DNA of 64,000 nt from Undaria pinnatifida (GCA_012845835.1 JABAKD010000002.1:12751120-12815119), one strand, 5' to 3'. Counted from the stretch's first letter, positions 1-12,835 are shown. The notes: a model not told the origin generated them from the sequence alone. Numbers and translations: made by a program.

Positions 1-420
1 TCATCCCATGGGATCCCATACATCCCGTGGGTTGTATGTACCATGGGATGAATTATGGGATGGTCTATGGGCTGTCGTTCACCCCGTGGGACGTTGCATC
101 CCACGGGAATAAGCATTCCCATGGGACATCCTATGGGACATCTCATGGAACTTCCTGTGGAATGTCCCATGGGACTGACTTCCTGTGGGGCTTCGTGTGG
201 GATGCCCCATGGGATCACAGGGGAATTACTTCGGAACATCCTACGTGTGCGATGTCCGATGGGATATTCCATGTGAATGTCCGATGGGATATATTATGCG
301 ACACCCTATGGGACATCGCACGGGACATCCTATGGGACATCCCATGAACATCCTATGGGATTCCCTATATATGGGTCATCCCATAGGGTGTTGGGTTTCC
401 CATTGGAAGTCCCAGACTGC
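1..420. repeat. CCCATGGG-rich short-unit repeat block
   Basis: This block is built from imperfect units of roughly 10-15 bp centred on the palindrome TCCCATGGGA and variants such as CCTATGGGACAT. It runs from the window edge, so its left limit is unknown. Several overlapping frames stay open because the unit lacks stops, but the peptides are repetitive and not gene-like. Confidence 0.75.
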
Positions 421-1650
421 TGCAGTTTGTTGCTGTCATCTGTCCCCCTGAAGGGCGTTCGGCTTTTTTTAATCGTTATATTGGATCGTTATGTACCCCA
501 CGTATCAAATTAATGAAAACATTATCGAAATATCGCACTTACTTTGGTTCGATCATTTTATTTTTTTATCGAACAATATATCGAAACTTCGGTACGATAT
601 CCAACACTAAATGAATACCGGTAGCACCTGTATCATATCCTACAGGAAATCCTAAATATGCGGACCTTGTATACCTACGTACCCGTGACGTGTGCGCACG
701 TCCATCTACGACGGCTGCACGATAGCTGGTAGGCCTTGGGTAGGCTATAGTGTACAATACATAGGTCCCCTATCAAAATATGTTTTTGGTCTAGACTACA
801 GCAGTAGTAGACGTATGATACCAGTTACATGGTCACAACAGTGGGGCTCCTTCCACAAGGATCCACACCTATGTACCTCTTTACTGCTGAGTTTTTGTCT
901 CCGCGAGCTGCGACCGTCGTATGCTATAGATATGGTGTGTGTTGTGCAAGGCAAGCCAACATTTCGTCAACAGTATGCCCACCTTTAACGACACCCTCCT
1001 CGTGCACCGTCATGAAGGAAGGAGATCCCACCCCACGAATCCGAACACAAGCACAGGCAGGCAACCCGGTCCTGTGTGGTGAGTGCCCTCAGGTAGACCC
1101 TCTCTCGCCACTGATGTAAAATGTCCAAGTCTTGCTCTAGCTGGCGTAGGGCACTAGACCATGTGACGATCAGATACGATGTCTCAACTCAACAATCAAA
1201 TAAAAATCGGTCAACTACTACTACTGCTGTGCTGTGCTGTAGCTTTAAGCAAGAAGACCACTGCTGCACCGCCGAGTCCTGGCTGGCCCACGAGTACCAG
1301 TTACCAATACCGGCAGGACACACAAACGCCCATCATCTATTGTTGGCATGGCATGGGATACTTGTATACAGAAGTAGCAGTAGCTTAGTGTGGCAGGTGT
1401 TATTCCGCAAACCAGCAAACTGCTCATACGAGGGGCCAGTTGAATGTGGGTCCCTACTTTGCAAAGCAACACACATGTTTTGAAAACCCTGTGTAAGCTG
1501 TGCCTACGATATATAGATATATCTTGAGATATGAGCTGCAGTGCCAGGTTTTGGTTCTAGGATTGCAAGGAGCTGCGGGCGCGACGGGGAGGAGACCTCT
1601 CTGCAACCCTAGAACTGCAGCATTAAAAAATGCAAGCATCAGGGTTTAGT
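421..1650. other. No recognisable gene
   Basis: Mixed-composition sequence with short open frames on both strands, the longest about 120 codons on the plus strand at 1121-1483. None has a family motif or repeated counterpart here. I see no RNA gene or mobile-element end. Confidence 0.5.
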
Positions 1651-1661
1651 GGTTTTTTTTC

Positions 1662-1838
1662 AATTGAAAAACGTCAGCTGTGACAACGACCGATTGAATG
1701 GTTGAAACTCAACTTTGCGAGCTGCATATATAGTCTATGGTAGATTAGATCTGTGTTTCGTGTTTTTATAAAAATTGAAAAACGTCAGCTGTGAGTACAA
1801 CCGATTGAATGATTGAAACTCAACTTAGCAAGCTGCGT
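1662..1838. repeat. Repeat F, direct pair
   Basis: Two copies of a ~65-bp unit (1662-1726 and 1773-1838) share AAAACGTCAGCTGTGA, then CCGATTGAATG, then TTGAAACTCAACTT and an AGCTGC end. The same layout (CAGCTGTGA, then a YTCGA block, then TTGCAAGCTG) recurs at about 2405-2520, 31808-31890, 38850-38945, 43885-43965, 46040-46110, 50230-50310 and 59310-59490 in either orientation. It is therefore a dispersed non-coding family. Confidence 0.55.
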
Positions 1839-2149
1839 GGTACATCAATGTTTCACTAAGATACAGCTGCTGCTGCAGTAGTTACCAGGTAGTGTGTTTG
1901 AAGTTCGAGGGCGAAAGTCGTTGGCGGACCAAACCCAATAGACCACACCGCCATTTTGATTGGCTAATCCAAATCCCACCGCACGCTACTTTCGTACCAG
2001 GTACACAGCACACCGCACATCGCCTGAGAAGACACAAACTACAGCAGTACTACTGACTGCTACTGTGGCAAGCGGCAACGGGAAAAAGGCATACCTGGTA
2101 CATACTGGGTAGCAAGACAGAAGCGTTTGGCAGCACTAAAAGAGTAAAA

Positions 2150-2345
2150 TAACCAAAATAACCACGCTAGACAGGGGGGGCGTTACTGTTAATAATACCA
2201 AAAAAAAGACGTCATATTCTCGATTCGCACAAAAATCACAATCTGCAGCGCTCCGATTTCTTTCATTTTTGACCTTTACATCAATAGTAGAACATGGTCC
2301 CGTTGTCTCTTTTTGTGCACCCCCCTGGCTGTACTCGTATGTCAT
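2150..2345 (-). repeat. MITE-H related fragment
   Basis: The minus strand matches the interior of the element at 12836-13056: a run of C next to CGTTACT, an AACGACGT/GACGTC block, ATCGGAGCG and a TGCAC-CCCCCTGG terminus. The other terminus is not evident, so this is a truncated or diverged copy. Confidence 0.5.
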
Positions 2346-2648
2346 GTACGTATGAATATCACACCTGGTGTCATACTGGTACATCAATGTGTTGGAAGGA
2401 ATAAGGAAAGTAAAGGATAGCGTGCAAAGCCGAGTTTCGCCAAATCCTTGACCTCACATTTGAAGACGAGTATCGACCACTCAATTGGTCGAACTCACAT
2501 CTGGCGTGTTTGAAGTAAACGTCAGTAGGATAATACAAGTCGAGAGTCACGGTTACTTGCCACCCTGACCCTTGACCCCCGTAAAGAATCAGGTCGTTGT
2601 TATTAATAATTCAAATCGGGCGTGTTGTTTGCCTTCTCTTCGTGACTA

Positions 2649-3170
2649 ATGGACAGAGGGCCGACACGAGCACGGGACGAAACGCCAGGCAGGGGGGTAG
2701 TGGGTCACCCTCGTGAGCAGGCCGGAGGAAGGAGAGGGGGACGGAGGGAACGGGAGGAGCGGGGGAAGCTGAGGGAGCGGGGGAACGGGGGGGGCGGAGG
2801 GAGCGGAGGGAGCGGGGGAGGCGGGGGGAGCGGGGGGAGCGGGGGGAGCAAGGGGAGCAGAGACAGTGGGAGGGGCGGCGAGAGCTGGGGGGGAGCGGGA
2901 AGAGGGGATAGTACGGCACCCTCGTTAGCAGGCTGCGGATTGGGGGGGGGGGAGAAGCGAGGGAAGCGGAGGGAACCGGCGGGGGGGGAGCGGAGGAAGC
3001 GTGGGGGGCGGGGGGGCGGGGGGGCGAGGGGACTAGAAAGGAGGGCGGGGGGAGCGGGGAGAGCGGGGAGGGTGGAGAGGGCAAGGCACACGGGGGGACC
3101 GGGGGGAGTGGAAAGGGCGGGGATGGCGGGGACGGGTACAAGGAGCAAACCTAGCAGAGATGGGATCGTA
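2649..3170 (+). repeat. G-rich minisatellite, GGGGGAGC-type units
   Basis: Purine-rich tract of 7-10 bp units such as GGGGGGAGC and GGAGGGAGC, with many runs of four or more G that could form G-quadruplexes. Both strands stay open (Gly/Arg-rich one way, Pro/Ser-rich the other) purely from composition, so I do not call a gene. It lies just upstream of the LINE-A remnant; whether it is part of that element is unknown. Confidence 0.75.
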
Positions 3171-3279
3171 ACAACCTGGGCATAGGGTCACCACTTCATA
3201 TCGTGTCCTGGGATGACCTGGGACAACGTTTCGCAACCGGAAAAAACGCGCAGCCACGGTTGGCAGAAGCACACGAGCG

Positions 3280-6200
3280 CCTAAGCGTTCATTTGTTTGA
3301 CACCCTCAACCACACTATGGGAGAGCACCGGCCGAACCGGGACTCGGCGACTCCAAGCTTGCTCCTGCGGGCGATTAAGTGATGGTACCTCATGCCAGCC
3401 CTGCCCCACTCACCCGACAGCCGGATCAAGAGGCGACAGAGCTTCGCGTTGGTGCAGAGCGGGCACATAGTTCTGCTAACCTCCTGGGTGATAGCGTATA
3501 CCAGGAGAGGGGACTTGAGACAACGGGATGCTGCCGAGGAAGCTTCAAAGGAGGTGAAGCTTGAACGAGCATCATCGGCGTGTCGGCACGCGGGAAGGGT
3601 CAAAGTGGCAGAACGCAACCTTGTGGCACAGCCACGATCAGCGGGAAACGAAGAGACATGAAATACACTGGTGGCCAAGTTGCCCCCCGAAAACCACGCT
3701 GCCGTGTCCGCGGCGGCGGCTGCAGTGCTGCGCCACCAAGCAAGTGGAAGATGGAAATGCCCCTCCGTGGCGCCCTGACGACGAGGACGCCACCGAGATG
3801 CTCTTTCACGTCACCAGCTCCCGCAGCGCCCAGGCCCCGGAATCGACGGCCAACGATTTTCATCATCATTGACACCGACACCGAGAGGGAAAAGTTCGGA
3901 AGGGGCATGACAGTCTTCTGGCGGAGAATCGTCGACGAGCCGGACGCGTTCCGCCAAAGTTCTGGCAATTATTCTTACAGTCGAGCCTCACGGCGCTGGG
4001 GGAAACGTGCCGGCCGGTTTGCGTGGGCATGGTGTGAAGGAGGCTCATCACCGCAGGAGCTATGTGACGGTGGCCGCCGCGGTTGGAGGAGGTAAACCGA
4101 GAGGTGAGGCAGTTTGGGGTCGCTGTACCCGATGGGGTGGAGCATGTGGAATTCAGGGCTAGGACGCTACACGAGACGGGCAACTGGCTCGTTCTCACGG
4201 CCTGATCCAAAGCCTTCAAAACCTTCAAAAAGGCGATGGTGGTAGAAGAAGTAGCAAACTGCGTGCCAGCGCTCACGCTGTTAGTGGCCAAGAGCTACGC
4301 ACAAGACCCGCCGACGTGTTTTTCTGGATGGACTCAGGGGAGACCATAACAATTGCTTGTTCCAGTGATGTCCAGCAAGGGGACCCCATGGGGCCGGTAG
4401 TGTTCTGCCTTGCGTTTCGACCGGGGCTGAAGCGATTCCGACAGAAAGTCGAGAGAGAAGGAGAGGAAGCATTTGCGTACATGGACGATGTATTTCTCGG
4501 CCTTATGGGGATCACGGCCAGCACGGTTTGAGCATTCGCCTTCCTCTGGCGAGGGCTAGATGACATCGGCATTGTGGTCAACCCCGCTGAGACAGCGATA
4601 CTACCACCCAAAGGGCACGCCGCTACGGCGGAGAGATTTCGCTCGTTGAATAGCGTTGAAGTCCGCATGGCAGACGAAGGTGGGGTGACGGTGGTGGGTC
4701 TACCGATCGGCACAGAAGAATACGTGTGGGGGTGAGCAATGGACGTAGCGAGGGATGGAGGCGCGGACCACATTGCGTTCTGCCTCGTTAACATGCCCAG
4801 CAAACAAGCTGCAGCCCTCTTCGCCGTCGAATCCTTCGGGCAGAGGACGAGCTACCTAGGAAGGGCTCTGGCCCTTGAACTGCCCCTGGAAGCATGTAGA
4901 AGGGCAGGCAACGGGGCGCGGTGGGTGTACCAAAACAATCCTCGAGCTAACGGGAACGAGCGGTGGAGGATCAGTCGTTTTTTCAGGAAGGGTGCCCTGA
5001 CAGTTGAATCTTAACCTCAACAGCAGGCCCGAGCACGCCTCTCTACGGGAGCGAGAGGGCTAAGGCTGCCGTCGGCAGGGGCGAGGCAATGTGTCTGCCT
5101 CAATTGGGAGCAGGGTGGGGATCCTGCCGGATGTGCTAGTAGACCTCACGGGCCGGTTCGGAGACAGAGTGAGAAGGGGGCTCCCGGAATCGAGCATCCT
5201 TGCTCAGCTAATAGGCAGCTTGCGGGAAGTCTGAGATGCATCGGGGGCGACGAAGGAGGCATGGCGGGTATCATTCCCATTTCTTGGCTGAACTAGGTTC
5301 TAGGAGCAGAGGGAGGGGGACCTGGAACCGAGGCCCCCAGAGACCGACATGCTGGCAACGCATGACGCCGTAACCATCAATTCCCGGAGCGTACAACAGA
5401 ACTCGGGCAAGCTGGTGAATCAGGGTTGGCACGCTGCACACACAGCTTCGTTGGAGGATCTACCGGAGACCACACGCCCCGCCGGACCAGGCGACCCGCT
5501 GGGGGACGGCGAGACCAAGTCGTTCGCCAAGGCTCGCTATAGGAGTCTACAGGGGGAAGCCAACGCATGCCTTCGGGCGAGACCAACGGACTCACTGCAT
5601 GTCCTACCCGCAGCAAAGATTGTGGGCACGGGAAGGCCTTTCATGGAGATCGAGGAGTCCGTGGCAGTGGGTCGCCCCTATGCCGTCAATGTCGACATCC
5701 ACCACCCACGTATCTGTCCCAAGCCAAGGGTGCAGGCAAACCAGCACCAACCGTTTCGCCATGCGATCTTTCCGCACGTTGAAACGGTTGAAAATCTCAC
5801 TCTAAATGGAGAGCGGCGAACCGTTCAGTGCAGACCGGAAGTTGCCGACGGGCATAGTCGTTCGGAGAGGTCTCCGGGACGCTCCAAACAGGGAGTATAG
5901 GGGAAAGCCCACTCTGCTGGACGTCATCCATGCTGACCCTCAAGCGCGGGTACACTCGAAAGGAGGAAGTGCTGATCATGATGTATCAGTTATCTCTACC
6001 TCTGAGGCACGCAAGCGCCAACACTACGCTCGTCCGGGACATGTATCCTTCGCCGAATGAAATCACAAACTTGCCACTTTAGCGGTGGAAAGCTGTGGGC
6101 GTCTCGGGATGGAGGGAATAAATTAATCGACCAGCTGGCAGCTAGTGTCGCACTGGGGGGGGGTGGTGGGTCGATGGCAAGAAAGGGGATGGTGAAACCA

Positions 6201-6660
6201 GATGGCAGCTAGTGCCATGGGGGGGAGGGATGGTGGGTCGATGGCAAGGAATGGGATGGTGCAGGAAGGTCAGCTGCAGATCGTTTCTGTGACTACACAA
6301 GTCGACAGTTCGAGGAGGGTGTGGCGCTTGAAGCTCCAGGTTAGGGACCGCCAGGAAGCGAGAAGGATCAGGGTGGGGGAGATGACAGACCCACACTGAT
6401 GGCATCTGGACGGAGCTTGGAAGCGGCTTAGGATTTAAAAATAAAATGCAACGAGCACGTATTGAGAAGGAGGGAGCAAGGACAATACAAGGAGTGCTGT
6501 AGAAAAAGCTCAAGAGGGAAGTAGGCATAGAAGGGAGTTAGGCTTGGTGCATAGCTTTCCGTTTGTTTCCGAGGTTTTCTTCTTTCCGGATTTTTATGAG
6601 TGACCAACGTTGCAACTCATACTGCACGTTGTCGGACGGCAAACCCAATAAACATTCTTC
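3280..6660 (+). pseudogene. LINE-A: degenerate non-LTR retrotransposon
   Basis: A decayed non-LTR retrotransposon read on the plus strand through several frames. The best evidence is the reverse transcriptase core: QQGDPMGP (about 4373-4396), the box typical of non-LTR RTs, then YMDD at 4478-4489, the catalytic aspartate motif. Upstream, around 4190-4240, the motif-A region reads SKAFKTFKKA just after an in-frame stop, and its expected aspartate is missing. Downstream, conserved-looking stretches (MPSKQAAALFAVESFGQRTSYL near 4790-4855; NQGWHAAHTASLEDLPE near 5417-5470; STSEARKRQHYARPGHVSF near 5998-6054) lie in different frames separated by stops. Its C-terminal/3' region (about 5870-6430) matches the antisense fragment at 12.05-12.83 kb. 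The 3' end carries a block at 6590-6650 that recurs at 21.6-21.85 kb. No intact endonuclease domain is visible. It cannot make a working enzyme. Confidence 0.75.
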
Positions 6661-7795
6661 CCTGTCGTCGTTACTGTGGTCGTTAAACATTTCACCTTCT
6701 GGGCTGTACAGACTTTCAAAGTTGCCCCTGCTGCCTGCTGCTGGGCCTTTCGATCGTTTTGGGCCATGGACTGCAAATGTTTCGACTAATGGCGGGCGTT
6801 TGGGTTTTGTCCAGGTTATCAAAACATCAGTCGTACGTCACCCATGATTGCCCGAAAGAAGGTACTGTATGTCAGTCAACGAGCAGGTGGAAAATACTGC
6901 TGCTATTAAATACTATAGAGAAACATGCTGTTGGTGTAACACAACACTCACTACGTTGGATATACACTAAAAATGTTGCGGTGTCGTGTCAAAAACTCGT
7001 GCTTGTTGGGTGGCGGTTTGGGCTGTGCTGGGGTTCCAATACCGGTCGGTGATCTATGCAATGCATTGTTTTGATCATCCCTCGAGGAGACCGCGAATTT
7101 ACAAAACAAATATATGGACGAGCAGCGGGACTAAGAAGGCCGCCGCGGAAGGTGAAATCGCGAGTCTGCACACTCCAGAGTTTGATTCATGCTATTTCGT
7201 CGCTTCGCATTAATATATTATATTGCCCAGCTCGTCATATAGGCAAGCTGTTTTCAAGCGCCCGCTGCTCGGCGTTCAGCCTAGGCAGCACGTCTTACAC
7301 ATGCCTACACAGATTACATGGGATCGACTACACCTCCATACGCTGTTAGTGGCTTGTGCCTGACTGCAGCACAGCAGCAGTGTTGTACCCGCCCGCCCGC
7401 TTCTTATACAAGAAGTTTTTACAAGGGGATCTTGTGGCTATCATACCATAGCACAAGCTCTTTATGCATGCTGCGTATTGTGAAGTATTTCCAGCTCTCA
7501 TATTGCACAAGGTATTATATAATATTGGTTATTAAGCGTATTTTACCAGGGTGTTCCAATACGTATACGTGCTACACCTGGTACCTGGTACAATACATCA
7601 CAGTACACCAATAATAACTGTTTACATCTGGTGGCGATGATGCTTTCTACCGTCAAGCAAATTATTTGTATACGAAAAGGTCACTCCGGCTCAGTCTATT
7701 CCGAGTGATCATGTTTTTCATTTCCAACTGGAATACACAACTTCCACTTGTTTCTATAAAAATACCGACTCTCTATCAGAAGCTACGTGATCAAC
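6660..7795. other. No recognisable gene
   Basis: Unique-looking sequence without a supportable gene. A TACCTGGTA motif lies at 7582-7590, next to CACCTGGTA. Short open frames under 100 codons have no recognisable motif. Confidence 0.5.
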
Positions 7796-9500
7796 CCCAC
7801 GAAAAGGTCGTTGTGTGTGTGCCTTCCACACGAAGGATCCCCGTCCCATTTCGGCGCCTCGGTGCTGCAACATCCCCCCTGCCCGGCGCATAAGTATCGT
7901 CGGCCCTAAACCGACATCCTGGCCACGCCCCGGAAACAGCGTGTGCGTCTGCCATACACCCGGTCTCCTGTCCCTTCCCGGCGCCCCGGCGCTGCAACAA
8001 CTCCCTTGCCCGACCCATAACTATCGTCGGTCCCAAGCAATCGTCCCGGTCACGGTCCAGCAGCAGCGTGTGTCCTTCCATACAACGAATCTCCCGTCCC
8101 TTGCCGGCGCCCCAACGCTGCAACACCCTCACTGCAAGACATTTTACTCTCGTCGGTCCCGAAGCGGCCATCACGATCACGGCCCGGCAGCAGTGCGTTC
8201 GCCTTCCATACAACGGATACCACATCCCTTCCCGGCGCCCCGGCGCTGCAACACCCCTCTGTCCGACGCATAGCCATCGTCGGTACAAAACGGGCATCCT
8301 GCTCACGGCCCGGTATTTGCGTATGCGCTTTCCATACCCCGGATTATCCGCTCCTTCCCGGCATCCCAGCACACCTGCCCGACGCATATATATCATTGGT
8401 TTAAAGCAGACAAGCTGGTCACGGACCAGCAACAGCGTGCGTGTGTGCCTTCTACGCGGCGGATCTCTCGTCTCCTCTCGATGCCCCACCGCTGCAACAC
8501 TCCCCCTGCCCGACGCATAACTATCGTCGGTGCCAAACGGACATTCTGGGCACGGCCCGGAAATAGCGTGGGCGTCTTCCGAACGGCGGATCTCCCGTCC
8601 CTGCCCTGTGCACCAGCCTTGCAACACGCCCCCTGCTAGATGCATAATTTGTGTCGTTCATAGGGCGCACATCTCGATCACAGACCGGTAATGGCGTGCG
8701 TGCCTTCGGTAAGGTTGATATCCCGCCCTTCCCGGCACCCAGCGCTGCAACACGGCCCTTGACCGACTCATCAGTATCGTTGGTCCCTAAAGCGGGGACC
8801 CCGGCATCGGTCCGGTAACAGCACGTGTGTCTTCCATGCGACGAATCTTCTGTCTTTTTCCCGTCGACTCGACGCTGCAACACCTCCCGCTGCCCGGCGC
8901 ACAACTATCTTCGGTCCGAAAGTGGTCATCCCGGAAACGGCTCGGCACCAACGTGTGCGCCTTCCATACACCGATTCTCCCGTCCCTTCTCGGCGCCCCA
9001 GCGCTGCAGCACGTACCCTGCCCGACGCATAACTATCGTCGGCCACAAAGCGGCCATCCTGGTCACGGCCCGGCAACAGCGTGTCTGCCTTCCATACAAC
9101 GGGCGGTCCACCCTTCGAGGCGCCCTGGCGCTGCAACACCACCCCTGTCCGACGCGTAACTATTGTCGGTCCTATACCGGGCATCCCGGTCACTGCCCGG
9201 CAACCCCCAACCTTCCCGACGCCCTGGCGCTGCAGCACCACCCCTGTCTAACGCATAACTATCGTCGGTCCCAAAGCGGGCATCCCGATCACGGCCCGGT
9301 AAGAGCGTGTGAGCCTTCCATACGACTGATCAACGGGCCCTTCATCGCTTTCCGGTGCCCCGGCGATGCAACACTCTGCTCGACGCATATCTATCGGGGG
9401 CCCCAAAACGGGCATCCCAGTACTGGTCCAGACACAGCGTGTTCGTCTTCCGTTGCTGATTTCGTCCTTGGCATCGCGTCGCTGTAACACCCTCTAGCAG
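7795..9500. repeat. Satellite array, ~126-130 bp unit, about 13 units
   Basis: Head-to-tail tandem array. The landmark GCTGCAACAC (with variants) occurs near 7863, 7990, 8116, 8245, 8480, 8619, 8744, 8871, 9001, 9128, 9229, 9363 and 9478, mostly 125-131 bp apart. Each unit also contains ATAACTATCGTCGG and CACGGCCCGG. Because the commonest period is close to 126 bp (42 codons), long frames stay open on both strands, including about 284 codons on the minus strand (7791-8645). The predicted peptide is a diverged 42-residue repeat with no family I recognise. I treat it as satellite DNA, not a gene. Confidence 0.85.
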
Positions 9501-11380
9501 CCCGGTGCATGTGAGTGTCGGTGTTAAGCGAGCATCCAAGCCGATCCCCGATTCTCTGTTCTTCATCAGCGCCCCATCACTGGCGCACCGCTCCCAATCC
9601 GACGCTCGTGGGTGTCGGCGTCAAACCGGTATTATTGCGGTAACCAAGCGCGTCTCTGTAGTTCTGCACCCCCTTCGACGGTGCCGACTTTGGATGGTGG
9701 CTGAAATGGCGGCAGTCCTTGGCCCTCGAACGTTCTCCTAAGAGTAGAATCCGACCAGCCGACGCTTCGACCTTCTCTCATCGCGATCCTCACGACTTGC
9801 AGATCTCGACAGTCGCCTCATTGAGGTACCCCCGCACCCTTTCGACCCTCCCTTGGCTACGGAGGTCGATCAGTGGGACACTGGTCAAGTCGCACGCCTA
9901 CCCTCCGACACGAACGGCTAATTCCCCTCGTCATAGAACCCCCCCCGCTGTATCACCGCTGATCGAGATATTGCGGCACAGTAGAGGTTAGCGGCAGCTC
10001 AAGCAATTTCCTACCCACGGTCCTTGCTCGTTTATTCCTTGGGAGCACCTGAAGGAATCAATTCTCATTGTTCGGTCGGACCAGCCGCGGGGTGTTCTGA
10101 AACGCGTCCGCTATACGATGTACAGTCTACCGCTAGGAGAAGCTACTCCGGAGTCGATGCTCATGGCTCCACTAACGAAGTGGTCTACTTTAAGTCTAAG
10201 TAGTTTGTTCCCAAAAACGAGTGTGCAGTTCTCAAGGGCTTACGTCGCGGGAAGCAAAAAGGCTGGTCTACCAAGCCAGCAGCAAGATAATTTTACTGCG
10301 TCTATAAACCCCCATAACCCAAGACCTGTCCACGCTGGACGACATTTTCGCTCCTCGCCGGCTGCCGGTAAATCGACAAATTTCCCTTGGGGTATCAATA
10401 CATTCACAGAAGTTCGTCTACAGCAACCGTGAAAAGCTACCTGGTATATTATGGCTATTCATAGTGCAGGTGACTACGTGCTCAAAGAGTAGACATTAGA
10501 CATAAAATTTCCTACGGCGGCGGTAGTTGCGTAGGTTTCCGCCTGTGCTACGTGCTCAAGTCGAGCCGGGGGCTTTTCACACGATCTGCTATCTCGTTTA
10601 TATTCTCCTCGACAGCGGTGTCAGGTGTCCGTATTTCCGCTGTCGCTCCCCTCTCTCTACACTCCTGCCGTTGTTTCGTTCTCGCAATTTCCAGCTAAAC
10701 CGGGATTTTTCCACCCACGCGACGTGAAAAACATCAATTTCTTGGTTAACCCAATGCCTTAACGCGTGTTGTCTTGTCATTAAAACTAGCATCTCTTTTA
10801 CGAACAAACGACGTTTCAAGATCACTTTGGTGGCAATGTTTGTGTTCGAGAAGTCTCCGGTTTAGGAATATTCCGGAATATCAAAAAAAGGGAACAGGAA
10901 AAAAAGAGTTCCTTGGCATGCTGGGTTCACCATGTTGCAACGAAGCCGAACTTTCAGGCCACAAAGTAGGCCAAGTTGATCACGCCTGAGGCCGGCTCAC
11001 CTTGATGTTTGAATCCGCGGGAGTACTGTTCCACGGATCAGCTCCACAGCTCCCCAACTTCGCTCCGATCTCCAGTTGTTGTTACGAGCAATGAGGTTGA
11101 TGTAACGATAGGCGATACGTGACAGGTATACGAATCGTTTGACTTTGAGCTTCCTTTGTTCTTTGGATGGCATCGAAAGACACCGGGCGTGCATGCTTTG
11201 TCGCATTAAGTTTTGCGCACACAGCGGCGGGCGTTCTTCGCCGGGTACACTCCTCGCTTCTCCTAAAAAAATATCGCGACGGGCGCTTCCCGACAGCTAG
11301 ATCCCCGACCATACAGATATAACTTATTCGGGGCATTGGTCCGATTGAAAGCCGAGTTTTCCGTTGTCACGGAAACCGAA
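9500..11380. other. No recognisable gene
   Basis: No coding signature, tRNA or element end. TACCTGGTA occurs at 10438-10446. The first ~100 bp still resemble degraded units of the preceding satellite. Confidence 0.45.
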
Positions 11381-11384
11381 GGGC

Positions 11385-11480
11385 GCGCCAGCTAGCGCTG
11401 GGTTGCGAATACAATTGAACTAACTTGACACGCGACATGTATAAAAATATATGGAAGTGTGGTGAGATTAAGCATTGGTT
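11385..11480 (+). repeat. Dispersed repeat shared with the right edge of the window
   Basis: GCGCCAGCTAGCG starts a ~95-bp block continuing to ATATGGAAGTGTGGTGAG. It matches 63886-63985 in the same order, with scattered substitutions. Confidence 0.6.
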
Positions 11481-11651
11481 CTGCCCGTCCGACGGAGGAT
11501 AGCAAAAACAAGAAGAAAAAATAAATACGGACAACCGGCCACGCATTCAAACTTATTCTCGCTGCAACGCACTGCAACAGTACTACGACCACCGTAATGG
11601 CAAGTGGTACTGCGGTCTTATCAACAGGCTAGTAGTGTGAGCGCCAACGAT

Positions 11652-11976
11652 ACGTTCTACGGTAGCCTCCCCAACGTTTCTTGAACGAAACCGCCGGTTC
11701 TTGAAACCCGCTACCGGGCTGTGTCTCCTGGAATACGATTCCCTTTGCCGCCCCGATGTCACCGTTTGATAGTCCTGTACAAACCAGAAAATATATCAAG
11801 ATATGGTTTTCATAGCATCGTTCCTCGTGTCGAGCAGCGATGAAACGTTCGTTAAAGAAAATCGCGGGATTGGTATCAAGATATGGTTTTCATAGCATCG
11901 TTCCTCGTGTCGAGCAGCGATGAAACGTTCGTCAAAGAAAATCGCGGGATTGGGGGGCGGCTATCGTAAAATCAGT
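11652..11976. mobile_element. MITE-2 copy with internal 80-bp duplication
   Basis: A non-coding inverted-repeat element. The left end reads TTCTACGGTAGCCTCCCC and the right end GGGGGCGGCTATCGTA followed by AAATCAGT, matching the GATTCTACGATAGC-type termini of the copies at 31.9, 38.4 and 52.7 kb. An internal 80-bp segment is tandemly duplicated (11794-11873 and 11874-11953, nearly identical), which makes this copy longer than the others. No transposase is present, so it would depend on one supplied elsewhere. Confidence 0.7.
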
Positions 11977-12049
11977 TCAATACTACGAAAATAGAAGAAA
12001 ACCAAAAAATAGAAGAAAACCCTAGGGAACCCAAAAAAAAGGGGAAATC

Positions 12050-12830
12050 TATGCACGAGCTCTACTTCCCTTCTGCATCTGCTTGCCGCTTAACATCGAT
12101 CTAATCCAGCTGCTACTCTTGCTCCGCCCTTCCTTCTCATTACATGTCCACCTACCTTCCACTCTTAAACCCTAAGCCTCGCCCAGGGTCCATCCCCACG
12201 CCACGGGTGTGGGTTTGTCATCATCGTCGCCCCCACCTCCCCTCCTTACTTCCTAGCGACCCTTCAGCTGGAGCTTGAAGCGGGACAACCCACTCGAAAC
12301 GGCGACCTGCGCGGTCACCGAAACGATTCGCAATAGGCGTTCCTTCACCACCCGCTTCCTCGCCAAGGACCCCCCGTCCTGTCCCCCTACCACGCCCGCT
12401 GCCATAGCTGGCCAATGAAGGTGTTGCCGTCTACTATACCCCGAGGCGTTTAACCCCTCCACAACTGGAAAACTGTTTTTGGGAACATTTACTTGGGATT
12501 AGTGTAGAGAGGGGTTTTGGGGCTCTAAAGGGGCTAAGGGTGGTCACCGCGAAAGTGTCAAATTTTGCGACTCCGCTCGTGGAAGGACACATGCCCCGGC
12601 CGGACGAGCGCAATGTCAGCACTTGGTCATCTCGGAGGTAGAGGCAGCCTTGATTCATTGCGATCAGCGCTGCCTTCTCGCAAGGTGTACCTTCGCTTGT
12701 GGGCCTGCGTGAGTGACATCCAGTACGATGGGCTTGTCCCGGTATTTTCCCTGTTGGGAGCGTGCCGAAGGGCTCCTCCCCTGACGACGGTGTCTATTTT
12801 GTGTAGACTATACGTACAACTGTTGCTGGT
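12050..12830 (-). pseudogene. LINE-A 3' fragment, antisense
   Basis: Reading the minus strand, this matches the C-terminal and 3' untranslated part of the LINE-A copy at 5.87-6.5 kb. Shared peptides include GLRDAPNRE versus ALRHAPNRE, GGRDGGSMAR versus GGQDGGSLAR, and RIVSVTAQV versus QIVSVTTQV. A shared 3' UTR follows, with ACAAACCCACAC and CTTAGGGTTT. It is 5'-truncated, as expected of incomplete target-primed reverse transcription, and frameshifted, so it is a dead copy. Confidence 0.7.
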
Positions 12831-12835
12831 TATAC

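Noticed and set aside
2611-3185. Pro/Ser-rich and Gly/Arg-rich frames up to 178 codons
   Set aside because: Composition of the G-rich minisatellite keeps several frames open; no motif.
7791-8645. 284-codon minus-strand frame
   Set aside because: It lies wholly in the ~126-bp satellite and its peptide is a diverged 42-residue repeat with no recognised family; the other strand is also open.
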